A DNA stretch of 23,797 nucleotides, taken from positions 1 to 23,797 of the forward strand of contig CAYIRQ010000006.1 of NCBI GenBank assembly GCA_964365905.1, written 5' to 3'. The notes beneath the pieces were generated by a model, which did no database searches, was not told the origin of the DNA, and saw nothing but the letters and a program-made list of their open reading frames with translations. Position numbers and translations under genes: made by a program. This document shows positions 6,291 to 14,446 of the stretch, piece by piece (position 1 is the first letter of the stretch; each line of letters begins with the position of its first letter). This DNA is from CAYIRQ01 sp964365905 (lineage in GTDB: Bacteria > Patescibacteriota > Gracilibacteria > Peribacterales > Peribacteraceae).

Positions 6291-6665
6291 TCAGAACCCT
6301 CCCATCGCGGGCTGCTTCGCGGCGCTAAAGCCGACGACGAGCGACACGACCGCGATCACTGCATGCAGGTAGTTATCTGCGGCATTCACGTGGAAGAGAC
6401 CGAGGATATCTCCACCCATCGCAAACCCAATGACCGTAACGAGGGCATACACGACTCCGAACACCTTGAGGTAGAGCGCAGCGTACTGCTCGCTCTTCCA
6501 GACCGCGGCAATGCCGACGATACCGGAAAGGAGGTGAATCACGTTCTGCGTGGGGTCCACCTCAAACATGAGAAGCATGTTGCCCGCGACAAAAAAGCCT
6601 GCGAGGCCGACGAGCGTGAGGACGACGCCGAGCGTCCATGTGAGAGGTTTCACGTACTGGGACAT
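6291..6665 (-). CDS. DUF4383-like membrane protein
   Basis: 124-aa protein with four predicted membrane helices: WTLGVVLTLVGLAGFFVAG, NVIHLLSGIVGIAAVW, LYLKVFGVVYALVTVIGF and NYLHAVIAVVSLVVGF. The repeated 'N-x-IHLLSGI' and 'ADNYLHAVIAV' signatures are characteristic of DUF4383; function unknown. The start is at the ATG giving MSQYVKPLTW. A clear terminator follows, so it is probably monocistronic. Confidence 0.82.
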   Translation of the reverse strand: MSQYVKPLTWTLGVVLTLVGLAGFFVAGNMLLMFEVDPTQNVIHLLSGIVGIAAVWKSEQYAALYLKVFGVVYALVTVIGFAMGGDILGLFHVNAADNYLHAVIAVVSLVVGFSAAKQPAMGGF

Positions 6666-6776
6666 GAGGTGTGGAGGGGAAAGAAAAATAGATTACCAAA
6701 AACTCTAGCACAGCCTTCTTGGCTTCCCACCTCTAAGAGAACTCAATCAGCCGTATTCTGCAAGGGAATGTTTCTC

Positions 6777-7388
6777 TTACTCCTCACGACTCATCTGCGG
6801 CATCAGTTCGCCATCCGCCATGTGCGCAGAGACCTCTTCACGCGCTGCAGACTGCGTGAGATGACGCGGGATGACCGCTTCGACGGCGCCCCACTTCGCA
6901 TCCCCTTCCTTCGGGAGAATGATCGTGACTTGATCTCCCACTTCCGCGCGATAGAACGTGACGGACGCGAGAAGCACACGGAAGGCATGGCCCTCCGCAA
7001 GGATTTTGTACTGTCCGTCCTCCTGAATGAGGACACCGACCACCGTCCGACGCTCGACGGGCGCAATTTGCTTGTAGATGAACTTCCCTTCATCCGTAAT
7101 CGTGAGTTTCATGCCGTCGCCTTCCACAAGCTTGCTCTTGCTTGCATAGTTTGCGGGCACGGGATACGTCTGGCCCGAGGCATCCACCATGTTCTGACCG
7201 TCGAAGATCCCTTCGACGACCCTCCCTGACGGCGTCAACCCCATATTCTCCGAGGCGCGAGAAGCAAACTTGTGACGGGAAACATCCTGCACGCCGGTAA
7301 GTTCCGAGAGCATGTTGCGCGCCGTCTTCAGGGAAGAGAGCGCGGAATCGAGTAATTCTTGTACTGCAATGAGCGAGTCTTCGGACAT
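6777..7388 (-). CDS. Conserved hypothetical protein (203 aa)
   Basis: The N-terminal 40 residues form an amphipathic helix (AVQELLDSALSSLKTARNMLSEL). From about residue 55 there are two similar beta-rich segments: GRVVEGIFDGQNMVDASGQTYPVP...LVEGDGMKLTI and YKILAEGHAFRVLLASVTFYRAEVGDQVTIILP. These look like small barrel (OB/SH3-like) nucleic-acid or protein-binding folds. I recognise this as a type of protein recurrent in Patescibacteria but know of no assigned function. The start at 7388 is preferred over the longer open frame (to 7760) because the extension crosses low-complexity AT-rich DNA and the kinase gene. There is no membrane segment or signal peptide. Confidence 0.72.
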   Translation of the reverse strand: MSEDSLIAVQELLDSALSSLKTARNMLSELTGVQDVSRHKFASRASENMGLTPSGRVVEGIFDGQNMVDASGQTYPVPANYASKSKLVEGDGMKLTITDEGKFIYKQIAPVERRTVVGVLIQEDGQYKILAEGHAFRVLLASVTFYRAEVGDQVTIILPKEGDAKWGAVEAVIPRHLTQSAAREEVSAHMADGELMPQMSREE

Positions 7389-7445
7389 GAGTTTGAAATT
7401 GAAAATTGATAATTGAAAATGGAGAATTGAGGAAGACGATTGATT
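7389..7445. repeat. AT-rich degenerate microsatellite
   Basis: Imperfect repeats of the unit AATTGA(A)A, e.g. TTGAAATTGAAAATTGATAA, fill the start of the gap between the conserved hypothetical and the kinase gene. On the minus strand it supplies the A/T-rich leader before the ATG at 7388, with a possible TATCAAT -10. No ORF is supported. Confidence 0.5.
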
Positions 7446-7462
7446 TGTAGATCGATCTTGAT

Positions 7463-8515
7463 TTAGAGGGAGGAAGAAGTGACGGGATGAACGGGGGTCG
7501 TTAGCCTTAAACGGATTTCTTTTTCTCGGAGAAGTCCTGCTTGGGTTCCGATAACCCCGCAAACACTTGCCGCATTGATCATACCGGCTCTCAGCGCTGT
7601 CTGCAAGTCCTGCCCACGGAAGACCGCCCAGGTCACGCCGACAGCAAAGGCATCTCCCGCGCCCGTTGTATCGACTACCTCCGTTTCCGGATCCACGGGC
7701 GCAAAAAAGACATGGTTCCCATTGGAGAGATACGCGCCACGCGCACCATCGGAGATGCACACAATTGTGGCTCCAGCATTCGTAAGAATGCGAATGGAAG
7801 CTTTGATCGTCTCAATTCTCACCGTTGTGTCATCCTCACCATGACACTGACGGGTAAACATCATCGCTTCTTCCGCATTCAGAAAGAGAGTATCCGTCTG
7901 CTGAAGCAGTTCCTTCATTTCAGGGTTGTCGAAACCGCTTTTGATTTGAGAACCTCCCGGGTTCCAGGCGAAGGAGCAGCCCCGAGGCTTTCGGACAAGC
8001 TCCAGACAGTCATCGAGAATGGCAGAGGAAACATCCGAGAGATGATTGAGGAAGATCCATCGGCTCTTCTGCACGAGATCGCGCGCAAAGACGGGATCCC
8101 GCAGATGCGCGTTCACGTTCGGGGAATAGAGCACGGTCCGGTTCCCCGTCGCGGGATCCACGAGAATGATCGAGAAGCTCGAGATTTCTTTCTCCACGAT
8201 GACTGCCGCATCGATGAGGACTCCCTCTCCGGTGAGCGCGTGCTGAATCCCCTGGCCCCACTCATCATCGCCAATCACACCGCAGAACCGGGCTTTCATC
8301 CCCAGACGCGAGAAACCCACAGAGGTATTCGCAGCGCCGCCTCCGCAACTCTGAATGACACTCTCGACTTTGATCTTGGCGCCGAGCGGAAACTGGATGA
8401 ACTCCTCCCCGTTCCCATGCACGGTCTCATGCGGCGCCCGAATGAACACATCGAACGTGGCGCCACCAATCGAAACGATGTCCGCCTCTACCACTGAATC
8501 CGCGGCGCTTGCCAT
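7463..8515 (-). CDS. PfkB/ribokinase-family carbohydrate kinase
   Basis: 350-aa kinase of the PfkB family, which phosphorylates sugars or nucleosides with ATP in the cytoplasm. DIVSIGGATFD near the N-terminus begins the Rossmann-like core. GGGAANTSVGFSRLG (58-72) is signature 1, and VDTTGAGDAFAVG (281-293) is signature 2 with the anion hole and catalytic base Asp288. FLNAEEA (211-217) is the usual strand before the ATP site. The substrate cannot be named from motifs. The start at 8515 is preferred over 8614 because residues before MASAAD show no family similarity and lie in the overlapping upstream gene. It overlaps the 3' end of the surface-protein gene by 28 bp, so the two may be co-transcribed. 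Confidence 0.9.
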   Translation of the reverse strand: MASAADSVVEADIVSIGGATFDVFIRAPHETVHGNGEEFIQFPLGAKIKVESVIQSCGGGAANTSVGFSRLGMKARFCGVIGDDEWGQGIQHALTGEGVLIDAAVIVEKEISSFSIILVDPATGNRTVLYSPNVNAHLRDPVFARDLVQKSRWIFLNHLSDVSSAILDDCLELVRKPRGCSFAWNPGGSQIKSGFDNPEMKELLQQTDTLFLNAEEAMMFTRQCHGEDDTTVRIETIKASIRILTNAGATIVCISDGARGAYLSNGNHVFFAPVDPETEVVDTTGAGDAFAVGVTWAVFRGQDLQTALRAGMINAASVCGVIGTQAGLLREKEIRLRLTTPVHPVTSSSL

Positions 8516-11055
8516 GAGGAGGGTGTGTGAGAGAAGGCATACTTCCTCCGATACAGGAAGAAACTGAAAATCCCCATGGAGAAAATGGCACCGATTCCGA
8601 TGAGTTGCATCCAATCGAGAGGAAGTCCGCTGCGCGGAGTTGCCGGAGGCGTTGGTTGGTTCGGCGCACTCCCATGACTTGGAGAAGGTGCAGGAATCGG
8701 GCCACCCATGCCGAGATGCGATGGCAAGGGATCGAGCGGCGCGACCTCCATGCCGGGCTGCCCGTTTCTCCCCGGCGTGACGGCGATTTCGCCTTGCTCT
8801 GAACGGAGCGCGTGATCCTCAAGGAGCGCGGCAAAATGGACATAGTACGTCACACCATTGATGAGATCCGTTAGATCCGCAGTGACTGCCGCAGGCGCGT
8901 GAAGACGCTGCTCGGTGTAGATTCCGGGCTGGAATCCGTACTGAATGCGATAGGCACGAACCGCTGCATCCGCAGGCTTCATCCAACTGAGACGGGCACC
9001 ATTCACGAGCGGAGTGACACTGAGGTGAAAGAGAGATCCGCCGGGGGTTGCCTGCACCGCCGGACTCTTCTGCGTACTTTCGGCTCCCTCGGCTCCAAGT
9101 GCCGTGATCGAGAAGAAATAGGTTTGTCCCGGGCTGAGCCCGCGTAGACGCACGGAAGTCGCAGGGGATCCTGTATCCGTGTGTCGCGAGAGGTCGGAAG
9201 CTTCGGTTCCGAAGTACACGCGATAGGAAGTTGCGCCCGGAACCGCCGCCCACGAGAGGACTATTTCCTGATCCTGCGTGGCCGCCTTCAGTTGAGCAAC
9301 GATGGGAAGACCCGCGGAAAGCACTGTGAGGGATTTCGTTTGCGTGACGCTATTCCCTGCCGCATCGCGCATCGTCACGGTCACGGTGGCGGCACCCGGC
9401 GACGCGGGGGCTGTGAGTGACGCGCTGTAGCTGCTTGTCGCAGCATCTCCCGAAGGCCCCGTTTCAACAAGGGATGTTTCTCCTGTGCTTCCCACTGTTG
9501 CAAAGACCTTCTGTCCGGGCTCAGCGCTGACACTCACCGTGAATGCTCCACCCACCGTGACGGTTTCCGGGAGAAGCGTCACGGAGGCAATCGTTGGTGC
9601 CGACGTATCCACCGTGACCGTCCGGCTCAGGGATGCCAACGGCAACAACCTGACTCGGGGAGGCGACAGCGTGACCCTGTCGAGCACGCTGGGGACGCTC
9701 AGCCCAGTCACGGATCGGGGCGATGGCAGCTACACGNNNNNNNNNNTTGGTGCCGACGTATCCACCGTGAGCGTGACCGTTCCGGATTTGCGATCGAGGC
9801 CGCCTTCGCCCTCCTGTACATACACCTCCTGCGTCTCTTTCGAGAGATCAATGGGAAGATGGAACGTGTAGTCTCCTTCTTCATCCGAAGCCCCGCTCGT
9901 GACTTTTTCCCCATCGCGGTAGACATCGAGATTGATGTAAGCGGGAGCTTTCACCGTGAAGGAAACCGGGGACTTGGAAACGACCGCGGGATTCCGTGGT
10001 TCCACGATGACGATGTGCCCGCGTTCGATCACGCGGTCTCCTCCGGAGACGCGCACGGTCGTCTTTCCACTGACATCATCCTCTTCGTCTGTGACAGTGA
10101 TCGTTTGTGCGCCAGGGGTATTGAAGCGAACTCCCAGTGGGAAAACGAGCTTTCCCTGATCACTCGCATAGAAGCGCGGCTTCAGGGGAAGTTCCCCCTC
10201 GGGATCCGATGATTCGATGAGCACGCGTCCCACGTAATCCCGCACGAGCTTGCCATCCTTGTCGAGTGCAAGAACCTCCATATCGACAGATTCATGAGCG
10301 CGCACTTGCGGCTCAATCCGCACTTCGAAGTGATCGACGAATCCGTACTGGCGCGGCTCCTCCTCTTCTTCCTCGTCTTTCCCGAATTCCTCGAGGAGAC
10401 TGGCGCGGAGTGTATCGAGCGCCGTCTTCTGCTTGACAGCGGAGACAGATTTTATGGTGACTACCTTCTTTATATTGGAGAGAACATCGACAAAGACGAG
10501 CGTGTTCGCTCCTTCCACTTCCGCAGTGTAAGTAAATGTCACGCCATTCTTTCCTGTTTCTTCCCGATCCTGGGTTAGCTCACCAATCTCTTCTGTCTGA
10601 ATTCCGATAATTGGACGATCCGAGAGATTATTCTCAGAGGAATCCATTGCCGCGACAACAATGGAAATTTGTTCCCCCATGTGCACTGTGCTCTTTTCCG
10701 GAGTAACAGTGAGTTTTTGTACTGTCCCGGGGTACGCTTCAAACATCGTTGTGCATTCATCATCCTCTGTAACAACGGTAACCGCATACGGCCCTGCGAT
10801 TTTTGTATGTTTTGAATCCATCGTGAGCACAACACTTCCATCAGCATTCGCCTTCTCCGAGAAGGTGATATCTGAATCATCAGGAAGCACAACGCTAATG
10901 GCCACTGGTTCTGAAGGACGAAGCCCCTCCGCCACAATGTCCGTTTCGAATTTCACGATTGTGTCAGCAGCGGAACACTCTGCAGCGACAACCGTTCCGA
11001 GAGGAACGAGGAGGGAGAAGAGCGCGATCCAGAGAGTGAGGAGAACCCGACGCAT
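8488..11055 (-). CDS. Secreted membrane-anchored Ig/FN3 surface protein (broken by assembly)
   Basis: Large extracellular protein. N-terminal signal peptide (RRVLLTLWIALFSLLVPLG, cleaved near VVAA). Several Ig-like beta-sandwich modules follow (e.g. LTVTPEKSTVHMGEQISIVV; VEPRNPAVVSKSPVSFTVKAP; TVDTSAPTIASVTLLPE). Then come two fibronectin-III domains (from AATQDQEIVLSWAAVPGATSY and from VNGARLSWMKPADAAVRAY), a Pro-rich linker, one C-terminal membrane helix (IGIGAIFSMGIFSFFLY) and a basic YRRK stop-transfer. The frame is interrupted only between 9616 and 9747 by a chimeric stretch and N gap. Joining at the duplicated TVDTSAP segment restores one frame of about 800 aa. Probably an adhesin or cell-surface structural protein. 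Confidence 0.85.
9617..9746. other. Chimeric contig end plus 10-N assembly gap
   Basis: Bases 9617-9736 are GC-rich and read on the plus strand as a Big-1 Ig-like domain fragment (VRLRDANGNN, then GGDSVTLSSTLGTLSP), antisense to the host gene. N fills 9737-9746. The 24 bp at 9593-9616 recur identically at 9747-9770, so the two contigs overlap there. The plus-strand fragment is most simply foreign reads added at a contig end. It should not be annotated as a gene. Confidence 0.85.
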
Positions 11056-11089
11056 ACTTCGATAAACTCAGTACAAGTAAAATCATATT

Positions 11090-11098
11090 ATTATAGCA
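11090..11098 (-). promoter_or_regulatory. Extended -10 promoter of the surface-protein gene
   Basis: The minus strand reads TGC-TATAAT across 11098-11090, a consensus extended -10. Transcription would start near 11083, leaving about 28 nt of leader before ATG 11055. No good -35 is visible. Confidence 0.65.
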
Positions 11099-11113
11099 GA
11101 AAAGACGGGGTTT

Positions 11114-11179
11114 GGGCTAGGGTTGGGCTTCACAATAATGTCATGCTGAGCCCAGTCGAAGCACATCCAGCCCTAGCCC
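11114..11179. repeat. Inverted repeats between divergent genes
   Basis: GGGCTAGGG (11114-11122) pairs with CCCTAGCCC (11171-11179). Inside, TGGGCT (11124-11129) pairs with AGCCCA (11149-11154). The centre, GTCATGCTGAGCCCAGTCGA, resembles a dispersed intergenic repeat; its GTCATGCTGAG appears inverted near 3418. It lies between the divergent promoters of the surface protein and the lipoprotein. Confidence 0.55.
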
Positions 11180-11193
11180 CAGCCCTCACCCTT

Positions 11194-11202
11194 CGGTATG
11201 AT
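11194..11202 (+). promoter_or_regulatory. Extended -10 promoter of the lipoprotein gene
   Basis: CGG-TATGAT (TATGAT 11197-11202) lies 10 nt before the ATG at 11213. It contains the other candidate ATG (11198), which argues that the real start is 11213. Confidence 0.55.
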
Positions 11203-11212
11203 CTCCCTAAAC

Positions 11213-11773
11213 ATGCGCCTGAAAGCGCTCTCTCTTCTCGGCATCTTTTCCCTCTCTCTGCTTTCTGCCTGCAGCGGCACTGGGACCTCGAACTGCGAGG
11301 AGGTCGTGACACCGGATTTCACGCTCTGTCTCTCCGATGGATGGACGCAGGTCACGGAGGAAGAACTCCGCGAAGAGGGAGTGCCGGAAGAAACGATCGC
11401 CGCCTTCCACCTCACCGACGCGCGCGGCGGTCAGCGGGACAATATCGTCGTGACGCGCGAGCATCTGCCCGGAGAGGTCTCGGCGCTCGGATACTCGGAA
11501 GCCAACATGCGAACGATCGTAAAGACGCCGGAATACAGTCTCATCGAGAAACGTGAAGTGAAAGTGGATGGTGAAGTTGCGATGCTCCACATCTTTAGCG
11601 CGAGGCCCGTCGCCGATCTCCCCGTCCGTCGCTTCTACCAACTCAGCCTCACGGAAGGCTCAACGGGCTACACCTTCACCGGAACGCTCCCCTTCTCGGT
11701 CGCAACCGAAGTCGAGGAGGGACTCACGGATATGCTGCTCAGCGTGTCGCTTAAAAAGGAAGCAACAGAATGA
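11213..11773 (+). CDS. Predicted lipoprotein (unknown function)
   Basis: 186-aa exported lipoprotein. The signal sequence MRLKALSLLGIFSLSLLSAC has a basic start, a hydrophobic core and a lipobox LSAC with Cys20 as the lipidation site. The mature part (PDFTLCLSDGWTQVTEEEL ... GYTFTGTLPFSVATEVEEGLTDMLLSVSL) has the look of PsbP/DUF1795-like proteins, where a 'peptide ... GWTQV' opening and a closing 'LLSVSL' strand are common; this family link is tentative. The upstream ATG 11198 overlaps the -10 box and adds only MISLN, so 11213 is chosen. It would be anchored outside the membrane. Confidence 0.8.
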   Translation: MRLKALSLLGIFSLSLLSACSGTGTSNCEEVVTPDFTLCLSDGWTQVTEEELREEGVPEETIAAFHLTDARGGQRDNIVVTREHLPGEVSALGYSEANMRTIVKTPEYSLIEKREVKVDGEVAMLHIFSARPVADLPVRRFYQLSLTEGSTGYTFTGTLPFSVATEVEEGLTDMLLSVSLKKEATE

Positions 11774-11816
11774 CAGGGATGCTCTTCGCAGAGTGGCCCT
11801 TTTGTGTTATCATGGC

Positions 11817-11852
11817 ATGAAGAGTTCCATCACGTTCAACAAACAACCATGA
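11817..11852 (+). CDS. Possible leader peptide ORF upstream of dsbB
   Basis: An 11-codon ORF (MKSSITFNKQP) starts 6 nt after a possible -10 TGTTAT (11805-11810). Its TGA overlaps the dsbB ATG as ATGA (11849-11852). The spacing is the same as at the parDE leaderless promoter. It may be a leaderless leader ORF that couples translation into dsbB; it may equally be chance. Confidence 0.3.
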   Translation: MKSSITFNKQP

Positions 11853-12454
11853 TCATGCTTCCTTTTGCCTCCGGGGAACCATACTTCTTCTTTGTGGATA
11901 TCCTGGCGATGCTCACAGTTTTGGGAAACATCCTTGTCCCCCTGCTCATCCTCGTGCTCGCTTGGGAGATCGTATCGAAGAAAGGTTGTTCCTCCATCAC
12001 GCGCTTCATTGCACGCCATGGACTCCTGCTGATGTTGATTGTCGCGGTGATCGGGACAACCGGCAGTCTCTACTTTTCGGAAGTCATGCTCTGGCGTCCC
12101 TGCCGTTTCTGCTGGATCCAGCGGCTCTTCATGTACCCCCAGGTATTTCTCCTGGGTCTCGCCCTCATCCTGCATGATCGCAGCATCATCCGCTATGTTT
12201 TGTTCTTCTCTGTCATTGGCATGCTTGCCGCAGGCTGGCACTACTACGAGCAGGTTATGGCAATCCTCTACCCTGCCGTCTATGATGTCATGGAACCCTG
12301 CGATGCGACCGGCATTTCCTGCAAGGCAACAGAAATCCTCTACTTCGGATACATCACTATCCCCGTAATGGCGTTCATCGGTTTCGCACTGAATGCCCTC
12401 GGCTCGATCGCAGTGTTGCGGGAGAAGCGCATGGCCGTGCAGAGCATGAACTGA
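11849..12454 (+). CDS. DsbB/BdbC-like disulfide oxidoreductase
   Basis: 201-aa membrane protein with about five hydrophobic helices. The redox pair CRFC (Cys85, Cys88) follows a helix in LWRPCRFCWIQR, the usual DsbB/BdbC context. A second periplasmic-side pair, Cys151 and Cys158 (PCDATGISC), matches the other cysteine pair of DsbB. DsbB reoxidises a DsbA-type thiol oxidase and passes electrons to quinone. No DsbA partner is in the window. The start at 11849 is favoured over GTG 11804, whose added residues (LSWHEEFHHVQQTT) are polar and overlap the promoter. It probably serves folding of exported Cys proteins. Confidence 0.88.
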   Translation: MIMLPFASGEPYFFFVDILAMLTVLGNILVPLLILVLAWEIVSKKGCSSITRFIARHGLLLMLIVAVIGTTGSLYFSEVMLWRPCRFCWIQRLFMYPQVFLLGLALILHDRSIIRYVLFFSVIGMLAAGWHYYEQVMAILYPAVYDVMEPCDATGISCKATEILYFGYITIPVMAFIGFALNALGSIAVLREKRMAVQSMN

Positions 12455-12536
12455 GAACGATGGGAGACAGTGGAGTACGGAGCTTGCACTGGCATGGTCG
12501 CAGTGTGAAATACCACCCATGTTCTTGGAGAAAATT

Positions 12537-12758
12537 TGGTATTCTGATCTCATCGGTCCGGTAGCCCAGCCTCCGCTCTGTGGAGCTACGGCCGGCAGGC
12601 AAGTGGTCCATACTTCGCTAAGGCTACGCAGGACCATCGGTAGATACGTTATTCTCCTGATATTGCGTTCTTCGGTCCGGTAGCCAAGTGGTCAGCCTTC
12701 GCCAAGGCTTCGGCCGATCTTCGTAGATAGGTTACACTGGCGTAGGTTTATGGAAGCC
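12537..12758 (+). repeat. Tandem broken copies of the tRNA-Cys 5' half
   Basis: Copy 2 (12674-12692) repeats the first 19 nt of the intact tRNA-Cys exactly, GGTCCGGTAGCCAAGTGGT. Copy 1 (12555-12607) has the same 19 nt split by about 33 nt of inserted palindromic sequence. After each, the sequence becomes a TTCGC(T/C)AAGGCT-type repeat and then a shared GTAGATA(C/G)GTTA block. A -10-like TATTCT precedes copies 1 and 2 (12540-12545, 12650-12655) and TACACT precedes the real tRNA. The copies lack the anticodon and T arms and so are not functional tRNAs. Confidence 0.75.
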
Positions 12759-14417
12759 GGTCCGGTAGCCAAGTGGTAAGGCAGGAGTCTGCAAAACTCC
12801 TATACGTGGGTTCGATTCCCACCCGGACCTCCAGTCTGAAACGACCCTCTCCCGAACTTCACTTTTCAGCATCAGCAAGGGCACATCGTAGAGTTGTAGT
12901 GCGCCGTGCTTGCGTTCGAGGCACACATTTTCCCGCGCAAGCGTTCGGAATGGCTCGCAGAAGAGAAAATCCAGCCTCCCATCGGTGAGTTGTATATGCT
13001 CTTTGAGGCGATAGAGGATTTCCCGGCGCGTATCGCGGCCTCCCTTCTCAAAGCGCTGCCGGAGTTTAAGGGAGAACGTGAGAGCATCCACGAGTTCCTC
13101 TCTATGCTTGGATGCATGTTCCTCTGCATTCCGAATATGCTCCTCGTAGCTCCGCCGCTCCTCCTCCAGCGTTTTCATCTTCCGGCCGAAAGTCTCCGGC
13201 GTGAAGAGCGTCGGCTGCGAAAGCCGAAGATCGAGGAGTGAGTCAATTTTCTTCTCTGTGAGCCGGAGTGCTTCCCGGAGGCGTTCCACCTCCTTCGCTT
13301 GTTCCTCTTTCCGATCTTCCGCCGAGACCTTGAGTTCCTGCAACGCCCACTCGATGAAAGCCTGTGGTGCCTGTGCCTCCGCAATTTTGCTCAGCACTTC
13401 ATCCTCGATTTCCTCCATGCGCACGGCCTTCTTCTGCGTGCACTTCACGACTTTACGATTATGTCCGCAGCGCAGATACCTGTATCTCCTCTTGCATTCC
13501 CCGGAGTCGCATTTCTTCTCGACGAGATTGAGAACGACGACTGAATCGCACTCCCCGCATCGAATGACGCCGGGGAAAGGATGCTCATACTTGCGCCGTA
13601 TCGGCTTCCCGCGTCTTCCGAGAATCTCCTGAGACCGCTCGAACTCCTCCCGCGTAATCATAGGCTCATGCTTCCCTTGGTGGATATTTCCCGCCCACTC
13701 GTATTCACCGAAGTAGAATGGTTGAGTGAAGTAATTGTACATCGTCGTGAGACCGATGGGGCGCGGCATCTTCCCCCGTGCGCCCAGCCGCGTGAGCCCC
13801 CAGTCTTTCGTTGCCATCTCGTGAATGTGCTTCACGGTGTAAGCACCCGTGAGGAGGGTCTCCCAACACTTGCGCATGAGCGCGAAGCGCTCGGGATCGG
13901 TGTAAATTTTCTTCTCTCCCTTCACACCGCCGTAGTCGCTCATGTACCCGACAGGTGGAGGTCCCGGACGCCACCCCATCTCCGCCTTCTCCCGCATCCC
14001 GCGCATCACGTCCTTTGCAAGGTCGCGGCTGAACTGGGTTGCCATCCCAAACTCGACGACGATCTGAATGACATTATCACCGGGAAGATATGTCCGCTCT
14101 GAGGTCACAATGGCCTTGAGAATGCCTTCCTGCAAAAGCCACTGAATTTCTCCTGCATCCACGGGATTCCTCGCAAGGCGATTTAATTTCCAACAGTAGG
14201 CTACTTCGATCTTTCCGGTCTTCACATCATCAACCAGACGCTGAAAATCTTTGCGCTTGTACGGCTTCTTCGCGGAACCGATGTCTGTGTACGTCTCGAC
14301 GAGTTCATCACCATTCTTGCGGAGAGCAAGCAGATTGAGCTTATTCTGGTCTTCGATGGAGGAGACCTGTGCATCCTCCTTGTCGGTGCTTTTCCGGTTA
14401 TAGATCGCAGCTTTCAT
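12732..14417 (-). CDS. Large serine recombinase (site-specific integrase)
   Basis: 561-aa serine recombinase. AIYNRKSTDKED at residues 4-15 holds the catalytic Ser10. The resolvase domain continues to about 150, followed by the Recombinase domain (about 170-280). A zinc ribbon (CGEC, then C...C in KKCDSGECKRRYRYLRC) and a long coiled coil rich in Glu/Arg precede the C-terminus. It would cut and join attP/attB through Ser-DNA links. The start at 14417 follows a minus-strand TGG-TATCAT box by 17 nt with no Shine-Dalgarno; the longer frame to 14618 crosses a large inverted repeat. Oddly, about residues 529-553 are antisense to tRNA-Cys, so the native C-terminus probably ended near the attachment site. 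Confidence 0.9.
   Translation of the reverse strand: MKAAIYNRKSTDKEDAQVSSIEDQNKLNLLALRKNGDELVETYTDIGSAKKPYKRKDFQRLVDDVKTGKIEVAYCWKLNRLARNPVDAGEIQWLLQEGILKAIVTSERTYLPGDNVIQIVVEFGMATQFSRDLAKDVMRGMREKAEMGWRPGPPPVGYMSDYGGVKGEKKIYTDPERFALMRKCWETLLTGAYTVKHIHEMATKDWGLTRLGARGKMPRPIGLTTMYNYFTQPFYFGEYEWAGNIHQGKHEPMITREEFERSQEILGRRGKPIRRKYEHPFPGVIRCGECDSVVVLNLVEKKCDSGECKRRYRYLRCGHNRKVVKCTQKKAVRMEEIEDEVLSKIAEAQAPQAFIEWALQELKVSAEDRKEEQAKEVERLREALRLTEKKIDSLLDLRLSQPTLFTPETFGRKMKTLEEERRSYEEHIRNAEEHASKHREELVDALTFSLKLRQRFEKGGRDTRREILYRLKEHIQLTDGRLDFLFCEPFRTLARENVCLERKHGALQLYDVPLLMLKSEVRERVVSDWRSGWESNPRIGVLQTPALPLGYRTGFHKPTPV
12759..12833 (+). tRNA. tRNA-Cys (GCA)
   Basis: Complete cloverleaf. Acceptor GGTCCGG (12759-12765) pairs with CCGGACC (12823-12829); D stem GCC/GGC; anticodon stem GGAGT/ACTCC around loop CTGCAAA, giving anticodon GCA for cysteine; T arm GTGGG-TTCGATT-CCCAC; discriminator T (12830) and encoded CCA (12831-12833). 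It is the probable attachment locus of the element to its right. Confidence 0.97.
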
Positions 14418-14434
14418 GTTGGTAAAAGGGGAAA

Positions 14435-14443
14435 ATGATACCA
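14435..14443 (-). promoter_or_regulatory. Extended -10 promoter of the recombinase
   Basis: The minus strand reads TGG-TATCAT over 14443-14435. With the start codon at 14417 the leader would be about 10 nt and carries no Shine-Dalgarno. Confidence 0.5.
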
Positions 14444-14446
14444 AAG

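Noticed and set aside
5919..7229. Plus-strand 436-codon ORF
   Set aside because: It lies antisense across the DUF1622, DUF4383 and conserved hypothetical genes, crosses their terminator and promoter, and has no domain pattern.
7389..7760. N-terminal extension of the conserved hypothetical
   Set aside because: It runs through AT-rich microsatellite DNA and into the kinase gene in another frame, with no sequence typical of a domain.
9485..9871. Plus-strand ORF with a convincing Big-1 domain
   Set aside because: It spans the N gap and only 9617-9736 is domain-like; that stretch is antisense to a continuous gene and flanked by a contig-end duplication, so it is an assembly artefact.
11810..12637. 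Minus-strand 275-codon ORF opposite dsbB
   Set aside because: A shadow of the dsbB gene: its residues are rich in His/Asp/Glu as expected of an antisense membrane-gene frame, and it runs into the tRNA repeats.
12537..12758. Additional tRNA genes
   Set aside because: Only the first 19 nt match; anticodon and T arms are absent.
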